Counted from the stretch's first letter, positions 50,454 to 59,703 are shown. The stretch: DNA of 64,000 bases from Micrococcaceae bacterium RIT 802 (GCA_016892645.1 JAFEMX010000008.1:62001-126000); one strand, 5' to 3'. Notes: generated by a model from the sequence alone, not told the origin. Program-made: numbers and translations.

Positions 50454-51152
50454 TCATACCCCTCTCACCGGCAACAGCCTGGCGTCGTATGGTTCGAGCC
50501 CCACGGCCTCGGCCGGCGGGCCGACCCCGGCCATCGCCATCACGGCCGCCCGGTCGGCCGGCGAGGCGCCCGGCAAGGTCGAGCACACCGCGGCGACCAC
50601 GGGCGCATAGGGCGAGCCGTGCTCCTCGAGCGCGAGCCGCAGCATCTCCAGGCTGGGCCGGAACTCGGTCAGCAGTTCGCGTCCGCGCACCGGATCCGCG
50701 AGCGCGGCGAACTCGAGCACGATCGGCAGGTAGTCGGGCAGTTCGCCGCCCGGGGTGACCATCAGCCCGCTGTCCCGGAAGGCCTGCTTGAACCGCCCCA
50801 GCACCTCGCCGCGCCGGCGGGTGTCCCCGTCGGTCCAGTAGGAGAGGTACAGCGCGTGCTTGCGGCTGAGGTCGAAGGTCTCCACGTAGGCCCGCTCGAG
50901 TTCGCGCAGCCCGGTGGACTCCAGGTGCTCCAGCACCGCGGTGACCCCGGCGATCGCCTCGGGTGCCAGTGCCGGGGCACGACGGCGGCCCCTCCATCCG
51001 CGCGCGGGTCCGCTCGCGGCGGGGCACTCGGCGATGGCCCGGCGCAGCAGCGGGAGGCGTTCGAGCAGCGCCGCATCGGGGTAGGAGAGCAGATGCGAGG
51101 CGATCTGGTAGACGACCAGGCTGCCGTCCGGCGCCTCGTCCCGGGCGTTCAT
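50454..51152 (-). CDS. narJ: Nitrate reductase assembly chaperone NarJ
   Basis: A 232-residue TorD/NarJ-type chaperone that inserts the molybdenum cofactor into NarG and is not part of the mature enzyme. The signature lies in YQIASHLLSYPDAALLERLP, followed by the helical TYVETFDLSRKHALYLSYWTDGDTRRRG core (about 85-112). The start overlaps narH by four bases. Shorter C-terminal regions vary within the family; this one has a hydrophobic end. Confidence 0.92.
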   Translation of the reverse strand: MNARDEAPDGSLVVYQIASHLLSYPDAALLERLPLLRRAIAECPAASGPARGWRGRRRAPALAPEAIAGVTAVLEHLESTGLRELERAYVETFDLSRKHALYLSYWTDGDTRRRGEVLGRFKQAFRDSGLMVTPGGELPDYLPIVLEFAALADPVRGRELLTEFRPSLEMLRLALEEHGSPYAPVVAAVCSTLPGASPADRAAVMAMAGVGPPAEAVGLEPYDARLLPVRGV

Positions 51153-52834
51153 TCCTTCGCCTCCGCCGACTTCGCCGGGTGGTGCGGATCGGGGAAGAGG
51201 CCCGAGGGCCGGCCGGTGCCGTCCCAGTTCAGCAGGTTCACCCGGCCGCGCAGGCTCGCCGCCCCGGGCGGCTCCTCGGAGGTCTGCCTGGCCTGCAGGG
51301 CGTAGAAGTTCTCGATGGCCACCGGGGTCGGGGTGCCGCTGGCCTCCCCGAACGGGGAGTCCTCGTACATGCCGGGTCCGTCCTCGAAGTCCAGCGAGCA
51401 GCCCATCTCCTCGAGGTCGTGGGCCTGTTCGGCGTGGGCCTGGGGGATGACGTAGCGCTCCTCGTACTTGGCGATCGCCATCAGCCGGTACATCTCGTAG
51501 AGCTCCTCCCCCGACATCCCGACCTTCTCCGGGATGGCGTCGTCCGGGTCGTTGCCCATCGAGATGCCCCGCATGTAGGAGCGCATCGCGGCCAGCTTCT
51601 TGAGCACCTCGTCGATCTTGGAGGTGTCCCCGGCGGTGAACAGCTCGGCCAGGTATTCGACGGGGATGCGCAGCGCGTCGATCGCCCCGAACAGGTTGCC
51701 CGCGTCCTCGGCGTCATGGCCCTGTTCCTTGAGCAGGTCGGTGACCGGGGACAACGGCGGGACGTACCAGACCATCGGCATGGTGCGGTATTCCGGGTGC
51801 AGCGGCAACGCGACCTTGTACACCTTGGCCAGCTTGTACACCGGCGAGCGCCTGGCCGCCTCCAGCCAGTCCTCGGCGATGCCCTGCTTGCGGGCCTCGG
51901 CCTGGACGCGCGGATCTTCCGGGTCCAGGATGACGTCCATCTGGGCCTCGTAGAGGTCCTGCTCGTTTTCGGTGGAGGCAGCCCCGGTGACGGCATCGGC
52001 GTCGTACAGGAACAACCCCAGGTACCGCAGCCTCCCCACGCAGGTCTCCGAGCACACGGTGGGCTGGCCGACCTCGATGCGCGGGTAGCAGAACGTGCAC
52101 TTCTCGGCCTTGCCGGTCTTGTGGTTGAAGTAGATCTTCTTGTAGGGGCAGCCGGTCACGCATTGGCGCCAGCCGCGGCAGCGGTCCTGGTCGACCAGCA
52201 CGATCCCGTCCTCGACCCGCTTGTAGATCGCCCCGGACGGGCAGGAGGCCATGCAGGAGGGGTTCAGGCAGTGCTCGCAGATCCGCGGAAGGTAGAACAT
52301 GAAGGTCTGCTCATAGTCGAACTTGATCTTCTCGTTGGATTCGCGCCGGACCTTCTCCACGATCGGGTCCAGGTGCCCCAGCTCGGTGGTGCCGCCCAGG
52401 TTGTCGTCCCAGTTGGCGCTCCAGGTGATCTTGGTGTCCTCGCCGGTGATCAGCGACTTGGGCCGGGCCACCGGGAAGTCGTCGCCCAGCGGCGCCTCGA
52501 CGAGCATCTTGTAGTCGTAGGTCCACGGTTCGTAGTAGTCCTTCAGCTCCGGCTGCACCGGGCTGGCGAACAGGCCCAGCAGCTTGGCGGCCTTGCCGCC
52601 GGCCTTGAGCTTGAGCCGGCCGGCCTTGTTCAGCGTCCAGCCGCCCTTCCACCGCTCCTGGTCCTCGTAACGGCGCGGATACCCCTGCCCGGGGCGGGTC
52701 TCCACGTTGTTGAACCACACGTATTCCATGCCGGCGCGGTTGGTCCAGGCCTGCTTGCAGGTCACCGAACATGTATGGCAGCCGATGCACTTGTCCAGGT
52801 TCATCACCATGCCCATCTGGGCCATGACTCGCAT
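51149..52834 (-). CDS. narH: Respiratory nitrate reductase, beta subunit (iron-sulfur)
   Basis: A 561-residue electron-transfer subunit with four cysteine clusters: Cys16/19/22/26 (CIGCHTCSVTC), CEHCLNPSCMASCP, CRGWRQCVTGCPYKK (with Trp replacing one cysteine, giving the [3Fe-4S] centre usual for NarH) and CTFCYPRIEVGQPTVCSETC. It conducts electrons from NarI haems to NarG. The start ATG overlaps the narG stop by one base (TGATG), and the MRVMAQM start is the family standard. Confidence 0.95.
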   Translation of the reverse strand: MRVMAQMGMVMNLDKCIGCHTCSVTCKQAWTNRAGMEYVWFNNVETRPGQGYPRRYEDQERWKGGWTLNKAGRLKLKAGGKAAKLLGLFASPVQPELKDYYEPWTYDYKMLVEAPLGDDFPVARPKSLITGEDTKITWSANWDDNLGGTTELGHLDPIVEKVRRESNEKIKFDYEQTFMFYLPRICEHCLNPSCMASCPSGAIYKRVEDGIVLVDQDRCRGWRQCVTGCPYKKIYFNHKTGKAEKCTFCYPRIEVGQPTVCSETCVGRLRYLGLFLYDADAVTGAASTENEQDLYEAQMDVILDPEDPRVQAEARKQGIAEDWLEAARRSPVYKLAKVYKVALPLHPEYRTMPMVWYVPPLSPVTDLLKEQGHDAEDAGNLFGAIDALRIPVEYLAELFTAGDTSKIDEVLKKLAAMRSYMRGISMGNDPDDAIPEKVGMSGEELYEMYRLMAIAKYEERYVIPQAHAEQAHDLEEMGCSLDFEDGPGMYEDSPFGEASGTPTPVAIENFYALQARQTSEEPPGAASLRGRVNLLNWDGTGRPSGLFPDPHHPAKSAEAKE

Positions 52835-55800
52835 CAGTACGTCACCTCCTGGGAACGACGGCGGATCGTGGACACCATGTCCCGCTGGTTGCCCGTGGGA
52901 CCGAAGTAGTTGAACGCGTAGGAGAGCTGGCCGTACCCGCCGATCAGGTGGGTGGGCTTGACCAGCAGGCGGGTCACCGAGTTGTGGATGCCGCCGCGCC
53001 GGCCGGTGGCCTCGGACTTCGGCACGTCGATGGTGCGCTCCTGCGCGTGGTAGACGTAGGCGACGCCGTCGGGCATCCGGTGGCTGACGATCGCCCGGGC
53101 GACCAGCACGCCGTTGGTGTTCACGGCCTCGACCCAGTCGTTGTCCGCCACCTTGATCGCCGCGGCGTCGCCCGGGGACATCCACACGGTCGGGCCGCCG
53201 CGCGAGAGCGAGAGCATCAGCAGGTTGTCCTGGTATTCGGAGTGGATCGACCACTTGGAGTGCGGGGTCAGGTAGCGCACCGTGATCTCCAGTTCGCCGG
53301 TGGTGCCCAGCTTCGGTTCGCCGAAGAGCCGGTGCATGTCCAGCGGCGGCCGGTAGTTGGGCAGCTGCTCGCCGACGTCGCGCATCCAGTCGTGGTCCAG
53401 GTAGAAGTGCATGCGGCCGGTGAGCGTGTGGAAGGGCTTGAGCCGTTCGATGTTCACCGTGAACGGGGCGTAGCGCCGGCCCCCGGTCTCGGAACCGGAC
53501 CACTCCGGGGAGGTGATCACCGGTTGCGGGCCGGCCTGGGTCATCGCGAACGTGATCCGCTTCTCCTCGGACCCCTCGGCCAGGTCGGCGAGCTTCTTGC
53601 CGACCCGCTTCTCCAGCTCGTGGAACCCCTGGACGGCCAACGCGCCGTTGGTGGTGCCGGAGAAGGACAGGATCGCCTCGGCCAGGCGGGCGTCGGTGTC
53701 GATGGCCGGGCGCCCGGCGGCGGGGCCGTGGGACATCACCCCGTGCATCCGGCCCAGGCGCTCGACCTCCCCGCGGACCCGGTAGGTCACGTTCTTGACC
53801 GTGAAGCCCTTCGAATCGGCCAGCGGGCCGACGCTGAGCAGCTTGTCGGCGATGGCCGTGTAGTCGCGTTCGACGACGGTGAAATGCGGCATGTTCCGCC
53901 CCGGGACGCCGGGGATTCCGGTGCCGCGCCAGTCCTCCGCGTGGCCTCCGGGTTGGGCCAGCTGGCCGGGGGTGTCGTGCTGCATCGGGTGGGAGACCAG
54001 GTCCTTGCGCACCCCGAGGTGGCCCGTGGCCTGCCGGGAGAGTTCGCGGGCCAGCAGCTCGAACATCTCGAAGTCGGTCTTGGCCTGCCACGGCGGGTCG
54101 ATCGCCGGGGTGAAGGCGTGCACGAACGGGTGCATGTCGGTGGAGGAGAGGTCGTGCTTCTCGTACCAGGTAGCCGCCGGGAAGACGACGTCGGAGAGCA
54201 GGGTGGTGCTGGTCATGCGGAAGTCGGCGGAGACCAGCAGGTCCAGCTTCCCCTCCGGGGCGTCCTCGTGCCATGTCACGTCGACCGGCCGCTGTTCGAC
54301 GCCGTCGTTGTCGGTGCCCATGACGTTGTTGTGGGTGCCGAGCAGGTTGCGCAGGAAGTACTCATTGCCCTTCGCCGAGGAGCCGAAGAGGTTCGAGCGC
54401 CACAGCACCAGGGTCCGCGGCCAGTTGGCCGGGGCGTCGACGTCCTCGATCGCCTGCTGCAGCCGCCCCTCCTTCAGTTCGGTGGCCACGTACGACGCCG
54501 GGTCCTCGGCGGTGCCCGCGTCCACCGCTGCTTCGGCGGCGTCGGCGACGTCCATCGGGTTCGCCGAGAACTGCGGGTAGAACGGCATCCAGCCCAGGGC
54601 AGCGGACTTCGCCAGCGCGTCGGCGGTGTGCAGGCCGTCGAGCGATCCCTCGGAGAGCGGGGATTTCAGCGCATCGGCCGAGTACCCGTCCTGGCGCCAC
54701 TGGTCGGTGTGCATGTACCAGTAGCCGGTGCCGATCATGGTGCGCGGCGGGCGCGACCAGTCCAGCGCGTTGGCCAGCGAGATCCAGCCGGTGATGGGCC
54801 GGCACTTCTCCTGGCCGACGTAGTGCGCCCAGCCACCGCCGTTGCGGCCCATCGAGCCGGTGAGCAGCAGCAGCGAGAGGATGGCCCGGTAGGTGGCATC
54901 GCCATGGAACCACTGGCAGATGCCGGCACCCATGATGATCATCGACCGGCCGCCGGACTCCTCGGCGTTGGCGGCGAACTCGCGGGCGATCCGTGCGCAG
55001 GCCTCGGCGGGCACCGAGGTGATCTCCTCCTGCCAGGCCGGGGTGTAGGCGGTGGCCGCGTCGTCGTAGCCGGCGGCCCAGTGGCCGGGCAGCCCGTCGC
55101 GACCGACCCCGTACTGGGCGAGCATCAAATCGAACACGGTGGTGACCGGGCGGCCGGCGACCTGCCGGACCGGGACCCCGCGGTGGATGGTGGTGCCCGC
55201 CCCCGCCGGGTCATCGAAGAGCGGCAGGCGGATTTCCGCCGTCGTGCTCCCGGGCAACCCGTACAGGCTCAACGCCGGGTCGATGTCGCCGAGGTCGAGG
55301 TTCCATTTGCCCTCGTCGGCCGCGTTGTAGCGGAAGCCCAGGGAGCCGTTGGGCACGGCGGGGGCGCCGGTGGCCGCGTCCCAGAGCACGGTTTTGAAGT
55401 CGGCGTCGGCCCGGCCCCCGGCGGCGTCGCCCCCCGCCCCGGCTTCCGGTGCCGCATGCTTGCCGGCGAACGGCGAGTTCCCGGCGGCACCTTGCCAGGC
55501 CGGCCCCGAGGCGTCGGTGGAGGATTCGGCGGCATCCAGGTCGGCGGCGGTGAGGAACTTCCCGGGCACCAGCCCGCCGCCGTCGGGGTGTTCGGTGAGC
55601 GCCACCAGGAAGGGGAGGTCGGTGTACTGGCGGACGTAGTCGTGGAAGAAGGGGACCGACCGGTCCACGAAGAACTCCTTGAGGAGCACGTGCCCCATGC
55701 CCATGGCCAGGGCGGCGTCGGTACCGGCCTGGGCGGGCAGCCACTCGTCGGCGAACTTGGTGTTGTCGGCGTAGTCGGGGCTGACGGAGACGACCTTGGT

Positions 55801-56664
55801 GCCCTTGTACCTGACCTCGGTCATCCAGTGGGCGTCGGGGGTGCGGGTGACGGGGACGTTCGAGCCCCACATCATGAGGTAGGTCGAGTCCCACCAGTCC
55901 CCGGATTCGGGGACGTCGGTCTGGTCGCCGAAGACCTGGGGGCTGGCCACCGGCAGGTCGGCGTACCAGTCGTAGAAGCTGGTCATGACCCCGCCGATGA
56001 GCTGCATGAACCGGTTGCCGACCGCGTGGCTGACCATCGACATGGCCGGGATCGGGGAGAAGCCCGCGCAGCGGTCCGGCCCGTAGGTCTTGATGGTGTT
56101 CACGTGGGCGGCGGCGGCGATCTCGATGGCCTCGGCCCAGCTGGTGCGCACCAGCCCGCCCTTGCCCCGGGCCTGCTGGTACGTCTTGCGTTTCCCCGGA
56201 TCGGCGGCGACCTCCGCGAAGGCCAGCACCGGGTCGCCCAGACGCTGCTTGGCCTCCCGGTACAGATCCAGCAGGACCCCGCGCACATACGGGTAGCGCA
56301 CGCGGGTCGGCGAATACGTGTACCAGGAGAAGGCGGCCCCGCGGGGGCAGCCGCGCGGTTCGTACTCCGGGCTGTCCGGGCCCACCGAGGGGTAGTCGGT
56401 CTGCTGCGATTCCCAGGTGATGATCCCGTCCTTGACGTAGATCTTCCACGAGCAGGACCCGGTGCAGTTCACCCCGTGGGTGGAGCGGACCACCTTGTCG
56501 TGGCTCCAGCGGTCGCGGTAGAAGGAGTCGCCCTTGCGGCCACCCTCGCGGAACACGGCCCGGCCGTCGTCGGTCTCGTCCCAGCGGGTGAAGAAGCGGC
56601 CCAGCTTCAGCAAGGCGTCGGAAGCCGGGCCGTCAGGCCCCGCAGCGCGAGTGTCCTGTGTCAT
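52834..56664 (-). CDS. narG: Respiratory nitrate reductase, alpha (catalytic) subunit
   Basis: A 1276-residue Mo-bisMGD enzyme reducing nitrate to nitrite at the cytoplasmic face. The N-terminal [4Fe-4S] site has the NarG-type His ligand: His63, Cys67, Cys71 and Cys106 in HGVNCTGSC and YEPRGCPRG. The Mo region has GSNVPVTRTPD, and DMHPFVHAFTPAI and later LAVQGFHELEKRVGKKL follow. I use the ATG at 56664; a GTG two codons upstream falls next to the TACGCT element, leaving six bases from that element to the ATG, so translation may be leaderless. A Gly/Ala/Asp-rich insert (about residues 365-415) resembles that in other actinobacterial NarG. No narXL sensor genes are next to it. Confidence 0.95.
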   Translation of the reverse strand: MTQDTRAAGPDGPASDALLKLGRFFTRWDETDDGRAVFREGGRKGDSFYRDRWSHDKVVRSTHGVNCTGSCSWKIYVKDGIITWESQQTDYPSVGPDSPEYEPRGCPRGAAFSWYTYSPTRVRYPYVRGVLLDLYREAKQRLGDPVLAFAEVAADPGKRKTYQQARGKGGLVRTSWAEAIEIAAAAHVNTIKTYGPDRCAGFSPIPAMSMVSHAVGNRFMQLIGGVMTSFYDWYADLPVASPQVFGDQTDVPESGDWWDSTYLMMWGSNVPVTRTPDAHWMTEVRYKGTKVVSVSPDYADNTKFADEWLPAQAGTDAALAMGMGHVLLKEFFVDRSVPFFHDYVRQYTDLPFLVALTEHPDGGGLVPGKFLTAADLDAAESSTDASGPAWQGAAGNSPFAGKHAAPEAGAGGDAAGGRADADFKTVLWDAATGAPAVPNGSLGFRYNAADEGKWNLDLGDIDPALSLYGLPGSTTAEIRLPLFDDPAGAGTTIHRGVPVRQVAGRPVTTVFDLMLAQYGVGRDGLPGHWAAGYDDAATAYTPAWQEEITSVPAEACARIAREFAANAEESGGRSMIIMGAGICQWFHGDATYRAILSLLLLTGSMGRNGGGWAHYVGQEKCRPITGWISLANALDWSRPPRTMIGTGYWYMHTDQWRQDGYSADALKSPLSEGSLDGLHTADALAKSAALGWMPFYPQFSANPMDVADAAEAAVDAGTAEDPASYVATELKEGRLQQAIEDVDAPANWPRTLVLWRSNLFGSSAKGNEYFLRNLLGTHNNVMGTDNDGVEQRPVDVTWHEDAPEGKLDLLVSADFRMTSTTLLSDVVFPAATWYEKHDLSSTDMHPFVHAFTPAIDPPWQAKTDFEMFELLARELSRQATGHLGVRKDLVSHPMQHDTPGQLAQPGGHAEDWRGTGIPGVPGRNMPHFTVVERDYTAIADKLLSVGPLADSKGFTVKNVTYRVRGEVERLGRMHGVMSHGPAAGRPAIDTDARLAEAILSFSGTTNGALAVQGFHELEKRVGKKLADLAEGSEEKRITFAMTQAGPQPVITSPEWSGSETGGRRYAPFTVNIERLKPFHTLTGRMHFYLDHDWMRDVGEQLPNYRPPLDMHRLFGEPKLGTTGELEITVRYLTPHSKWSIHSEYQDNLLMLSLSRGGPTVWMSPGDAAAIKVADNDWVEAVNTNGVLVARAIVSHRMPDGVAYVYHAQERTIDVPKSEATGRRGGIHNSVTRLLVKPTHLIGGYGQLSYAFNYFGPTGNQRDMVSTIRRRSQEVTY

Positions 56665-56713
56665 GGCCACAGCGTAGGAAACAATCCCGGGGTTTACTAG
56701 GGATTTTCACTTA

Positions 56714-56730
56714 CGCACCGAAAGCGTGCG
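56714..56730. promoter_or_regulatory. Inverted repeat upstream of narG
   Basis: CGCAC (56714-56718) and GTGCG (56726-56730) with seven bases between, about 50 bases upstream of narG. It could be an oxygen/nitrate regulator site; it does not match an FNR box. The rest of the roughly 215-base stretch to 56886 holds nothing I recognise. Confidence 0.35.
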
Positions 56731-56885
56731 CTTAACCCCCTGGGTGTGGTTGCCGGCCCCGGCAGATGGAAGGTAGCGCCGGGCCGTGCGGGGTCGATGT
56801 CCGGGAAAGTGAAAGAGCCGCTCATTCCGACGTTTTCCCGGACGCGAAGCCCCCGTTGCCGCGGACGGCCCGCGGGTCCGGCCGC

Positions 56886-57260
56886 TCAGAGGTACGGGCG
56901 GGTGATCAGTTCGATTCCGTGGCCGGCGGGGTCCTTGACGTAGAAGCCCCGTCCACCGTGCTCGGTGTTGGTCCGGCCGGTCAGTTGCATCTGCGGATCG
57001 GCCCAGTACTCGATCCCGCGTTCGCCCAGAAGGGCCAGGGCCCGGTCGAAGTGGTCGTCGTCGACCAGGAACGCGTAGTGCTGCATCTGGATGTCCACCG
57101 GCGGCTCGGCGAACTGCAGCATCACCCCTGCCTCCAGCATGATGTTGGTGAACGGTCCCCAGGAGGCGGTCTCGGTGGCCTCCAGCAGGTCCAGGTAGAA
57201 GCGGGCTGAGGTGGTGCGGTCGAGCGCGGCGATGATGGTGTGGTTGAACGTGGCTGTCAT
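56886..57260 (-). CDS. VOC family protein (glyoxalase/bleomycin-resistance fold)
   Basis: A 124-residue vicinal-oxygen-chelate protein: ARFYLDLLEATETASWGPFTNIML and the metal-ligand strands with MQHYAFLVDDDHF and GRGFYVKDPAGHGIELI. The His/Glu pattern suggests one metal site per module. Functions range from dioxygenases and epimerases to antibiotic binding. It is alone between narG and the TetR gene. No specific function can be given. Confidence 0.87.
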   Translation of the reverse strand: MTATFNHTIIAALDRTTSARFYLDLLEATETASWGPFTNIMLEAGVMLQFAEPPVDIQMQHYAFLVDDDHFDRALALLGERGIEYWADPQMQLTGRTNTEHGGRGFYVKDPAGHGIELITRPYL

Positions 57261-57449
57261 GGTTTCTCCCGTCGTTGAGGTGTCGTCAACGCGCCGGGGT
57301 CGGGCCCGCCAGGGGCGTGCGCGGGGGCGCCGCTGGCGTCGGCCCCGCAGCGGCTCAAGGCGCTACCGGGTAGCCCGTCCGTGCGTGGCCTGGGGCCGAA
57401 CCGGTTTTCACACGCCACAGCCTAGCGCGGCCCCGACTGGCAGGGGCCA

Positions 57450-58043
57450 CTACGGCAGGCGCAGGATCTCGAGTCCGGCCAGATAGCCTTCCGCGTCGAA
57501 GTCGGCGAAAAGTGCCGCCTGGACGATGAACCCCTGGCAGGCTCCGAGCATGACGGCCCCGTACCGCCGGGCCATCACCTCCCGATCGCCTTCGACCGTG
57601 GCGCCGGGCCTGTTGAGCCAACTGGTCGCGTAGGCCTCGAAGATGCCGCGCAGGCCGGCCGCCGCCATCGACGCCGTGTGCTGGAAGTTCGCATCGGTCG
57701 TCGCCTCGGCCCAGATCTGGACCAGGAGGCCGAAGTCGGTGAAGCGTTCGCGGATCTCGCAGATGAAGCGCTCGAGGACCTCATGCGGGGTGGGCAACGT
57801 TCCGTCATCGTGCCGAGCCGCCACCCGTCCGGCGTGGAATTCGGTCAGCTCGTGGATGGACTGCTCGATGAGTTCGTCCTTGCCCTTGTAATGCCCGTAG
57901 ATGGCACCGGCGGACAGGCCGGACTCGGCGATGATGTCGGCCATGGAGGTGCCCTGGAACCCCTTGCGCGCAAAACACTGCAGGGCGGCCTGGCTGATTT
58001 CCAGCCGACGGGCCTGGCGGTATTCGTCGGTGACCTTCGGCAT
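57450..58043 (-). CDS. TetR-family repressor, likely controlling the divergent membrane protein
   Basis: A 197-residue TetR regulator. The helix-turn-helix (about 8-55) contains ISQAALQCFARKGFQGTSMADIIAESGLSAGAIYGHYKGKDEL, the standard form. The C-terminal ligand domain has a hydrophobic pocket and is AcrR/QacR-like. I start at the ATG 58043, with AAGGGA upstream. The divergent partner at 58137 and the two GAATGA-type palindromes around the shared promoter make auto- and target repression likely. Confidence 0.9.
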   Translation of the reverse strand: MPKVTDEYRQARRLEISQAALQCFARKGFQGTSMADIIAESGLSAGAIYGHYKGKDELIEQSIHELTEFHAGRVAARHDDGTLPTPHEVLERFICEIRERFTDFGLLVQIWAEATTDANFQHTASMAAAGLRGIFEAYATSWLNRPGATVEGDREVMARRYGAVMLGACQGFIVQAALFADFDAEGYLAGLEILRLP

Positions 58044-58052
58044 GTTTCCCTT

Positions 58053-58117
58053 AAAAAAGAATGATCGTTCTTGACAGCTTTCCTCGTGAACCCCACTATA
58101 GAGAACGTTCATTCTTT
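58053..58117. promoter_or_regulatory. Two TetR operator copies around the divergent promoters
   Basis: GAATGATCGTTC at 58059-58070 (plus strand) and, on the other strand, GAATGAACGTTC (58114-58103); 11 of 12 bases agree and each is flanked by A-rich or T-rich tracts. Each is close to a palindrome itself, the usual TetR site form. Between them lie TTGACA (58071-58076) and TATAGA (58097-58102), a promoter towards 58137 with a long spacer. Confidence 0.72.
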
Positions 58118-58136
58118 TTACTAGCGAGGACTTGCC

Positions 58137-59264
58137 ATGTCCAACACCCGCACCACGACGCCCCACACCAAGTGGCCACGCGTCTTCACCCTCGCCATCG
58201 CGGCGGCCGCAGTGGTCGGCATCCTCCTGCTGGCCTTCACCTGGCCCGGCATGAATTCATCGCCCAAGGACATCCCGGTGGCCGTGACCGGACCCGCCAC
58301 ACAGGTCCAGCAGGTCGCCGAGGCCCTCGAGCAGAACACGGACGGGGTCTTCGACATCACCTCCGTCGAGTCCCGCGACGAGGCCGTCGACCTCATCAGG
58401 ACCCGTGAGGCCTATGGTGCGATCATCCTGGGCCAGAAGCCCGAGGTCCTCGACGGGGGCGCCAATGGTGCCGCCATCACCCAGATCATGAAGGGCGTCA
58501 GCCAGCAATTGCAGGGCCAGCTCGCCCGGGCGGCGGGCCAGGCGCACCAGGCGGCGCCCGAGGTGGCCTTCACGGACGTCGTGCCGCTGCTTGAGGCCGA
58601 CGCAAATGGCGCCGGCCTCACCCTGGCTTCGTTCCCGTTGGCGATGGGCGGGATGCTCGGCGGCATCCTGGTCTCGCTGCTGGTGGTGGGCAACCGTCGC
58701 CGGATCACCACACTGGTGGTCTACGCCGCCCTGGGCGGCGGGATCATCACGCTGTTCATGCAGGGCATGTACGGCGTGCTGCAGGGCAACGTCCTGCTCA
58801 ACATCCTGGCCGCCGGACTGGCCCTGCTCGGGACCAGTTCGCTCATCGTGGGGTTGAACGCCCTGATCGGCACCGCGGGCATCCCGGTCGGCGCGGTCCT
58901 GACGATGCTGGTGGCGAACCCGCTCTCCGGGGCCAGTGCGCCCTCGCAGTTCCTGCCGGGCCCGTTCGGTGCCATCGGGCAGTGGTTCGTCCCGGGCGCT
59001 TCATCGACCTTGCTGAAGGACCTGTCCTACTTCCCGGACGCCAACACCACCTTCCCGTGGCTGGTCCTGGCCGGCTGGGCGGTCCTGGGCGTGGTCTTCA
59101 CGCTGGCCGGGCACTTCCGCAACCAGGAGGTGGTCCACGTGGAGGGATACACCGACGGGGACGTCGCCGCCATGGAGTCCGGCAGGCATGCAGAACCGGT
59201 GGCCGTCGACGCCCCCTCCACGGCCACCGCGGAGGCCGGGGTGCCGGCGAAGCACCTCGCCTAG
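58137..59264 (+). CDS. ABC-2/YhgE-Pip-like membrane protein
   Basis: A 375-residue membrane protein of YhgE/Pip or ABC-2 permease type: a first helix (about 19-37), an outside domain of about 130 residues (40-170: IPVAVTGPATQVQQVAEAL and SVESRDEAVDLIRTREAYGAII), then five helices from about 178 to 335 and a hydrophilic tail. There is no ATPase gene beside it. Such proteins occur in drug, lipid or polysaccharide export. The TetR regulator and the operator-bearing promoter imply induction by a small toxic compound. Confidence 0.78.
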   Translation: MSNTRTTTPHTKWPRVFTLAIAAAAVVGILLLAFTWPGMNSSPKDIPVAVTGPATQVQQVAEALEQNTDGVFDITSVESRDEAVDLIRTREAYGAIILGQKPEVLDGGANGAAITQIMKGVSQQLQGQLARAAGQAHQAAPEVAFTDVVPLLEADANGAGLTLASFPLAMGGMLGGILVSLLVVGNRRRITTLVVYAALGGGIITLFMQGMYGVLQGNVLLNILAAGLALLGTSSLIVGLNALIGTAGIPVGAVLTMLVANPLSGASAPSQFLPGPFGAIGQWFVPGASSTLLKDLSYFPDANTTFPWLVLAGWAVLGVVFTLAGHFRNQEVVHVEGYTDGDVAAMESGRHAEPVAVDAPSTATAEAGVPAKHLA

Positions 59265-59270
59265 CGCGGC

Positions 59271-59618
59271 CTATTCCGCCGGAGGCCATCCCTCGGGGAT
59301 CGCCACCTCGAGATCCTGCGGCAGATGGTAGGGGCAGAGGCAGAGCATGGTGAACATCGGCATCCCGTACAAGGGGTAGTACTCATGCGCGGCAAGAAGC
59401 ATGTTGCCACGCATGGCCAGGGCGGGCAGCTCGGGGGCCATGTGCTGGTTATACAGACTGGGGTAGACCCACTGTCCCTCGACTTCAAAGGCCGGCAAGC
59501 CGTACGGGTCATTCCGGTTGTGGACCGTGGGATAACAGCAGCCATCGACCAGCCAGTGGCTGGCCAGCCCGGCCTCGAACTCGTCGTTGTGGATGGTCGG
59601 GAACAGAATCGCTTCCAC
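59271..59618 (-). CDS. Small hypothetical protein built from four repeats of about 23 residues
   Basis: A 115-residue protein with no membrane segment or signal. FPTIHN (6-11), YPTVHN (29-34) and YPSLYN (52-57) recur exactly 23 residues apart, and a weaker fourth unit starts near 74 (LLAAHE then YGMPMF). A second mark follows twelve residues into each unit: G-L at 17, GLPAF at 40, ELPAL at 63, GMPMF at 85. This is a tandem repeat, probably beta-rich. Six histidines and paired cysteines (27-28, 93 and 95) could bind metal. The start is the GTG at 59618 with AAAGGG upstream. Its promoter carries an IdeR/DtxR-like box, so it is probably made under iron limitation. I recognise no family. Confidence 0.7.
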   Translation of the reverse strand: MEAILFPTIHNDEFEAGLASHWLVDGCCYPTVHNRNDPYGLPAFEVEGQWVYPSLYNQHMAPELPALAMRGNMLLAAHEYYPLYGMPMFTMLCLCPYHLPQDLEVAIPEGWPPAE

Positions 59619-59644
59619 GCGGCACCCTTTCGTCGCTTAAACCA

Positions 59645-59679
59645 ATGGCCGAAGACCACTGCGACAGGTCTTCGGCCAT
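59645..59679. promoter_or_regulatory. 13-base-pair hairpin in the leader of the repeat-protein gene
   Basis: ATGGCCGAAGACC (59645-59657) and GGTCTTCGGCCAT (59667-59679) form a perfect stem with a nine-base loop. In the leftward transcript it lies between the predicted start site and the GTG, about 27 bases before it; it could be a 5' leader stabiliser or a second operator. No T-run follows on the leftward strand. Confidence 0.5.
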
Positions 59680-59703
59680 CGGCATCATCACCATTTAACC
59701 AAG

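Noticed and set aside
52948-56700. A 1250-codon rightward open frame opposite narG
   Set aside because: It is an antisense shadow of narG in high-GC DNA; the product is low-complexity Gly/Arg/Val-rich with no family features, whereas narG shows all cofactor motifs.
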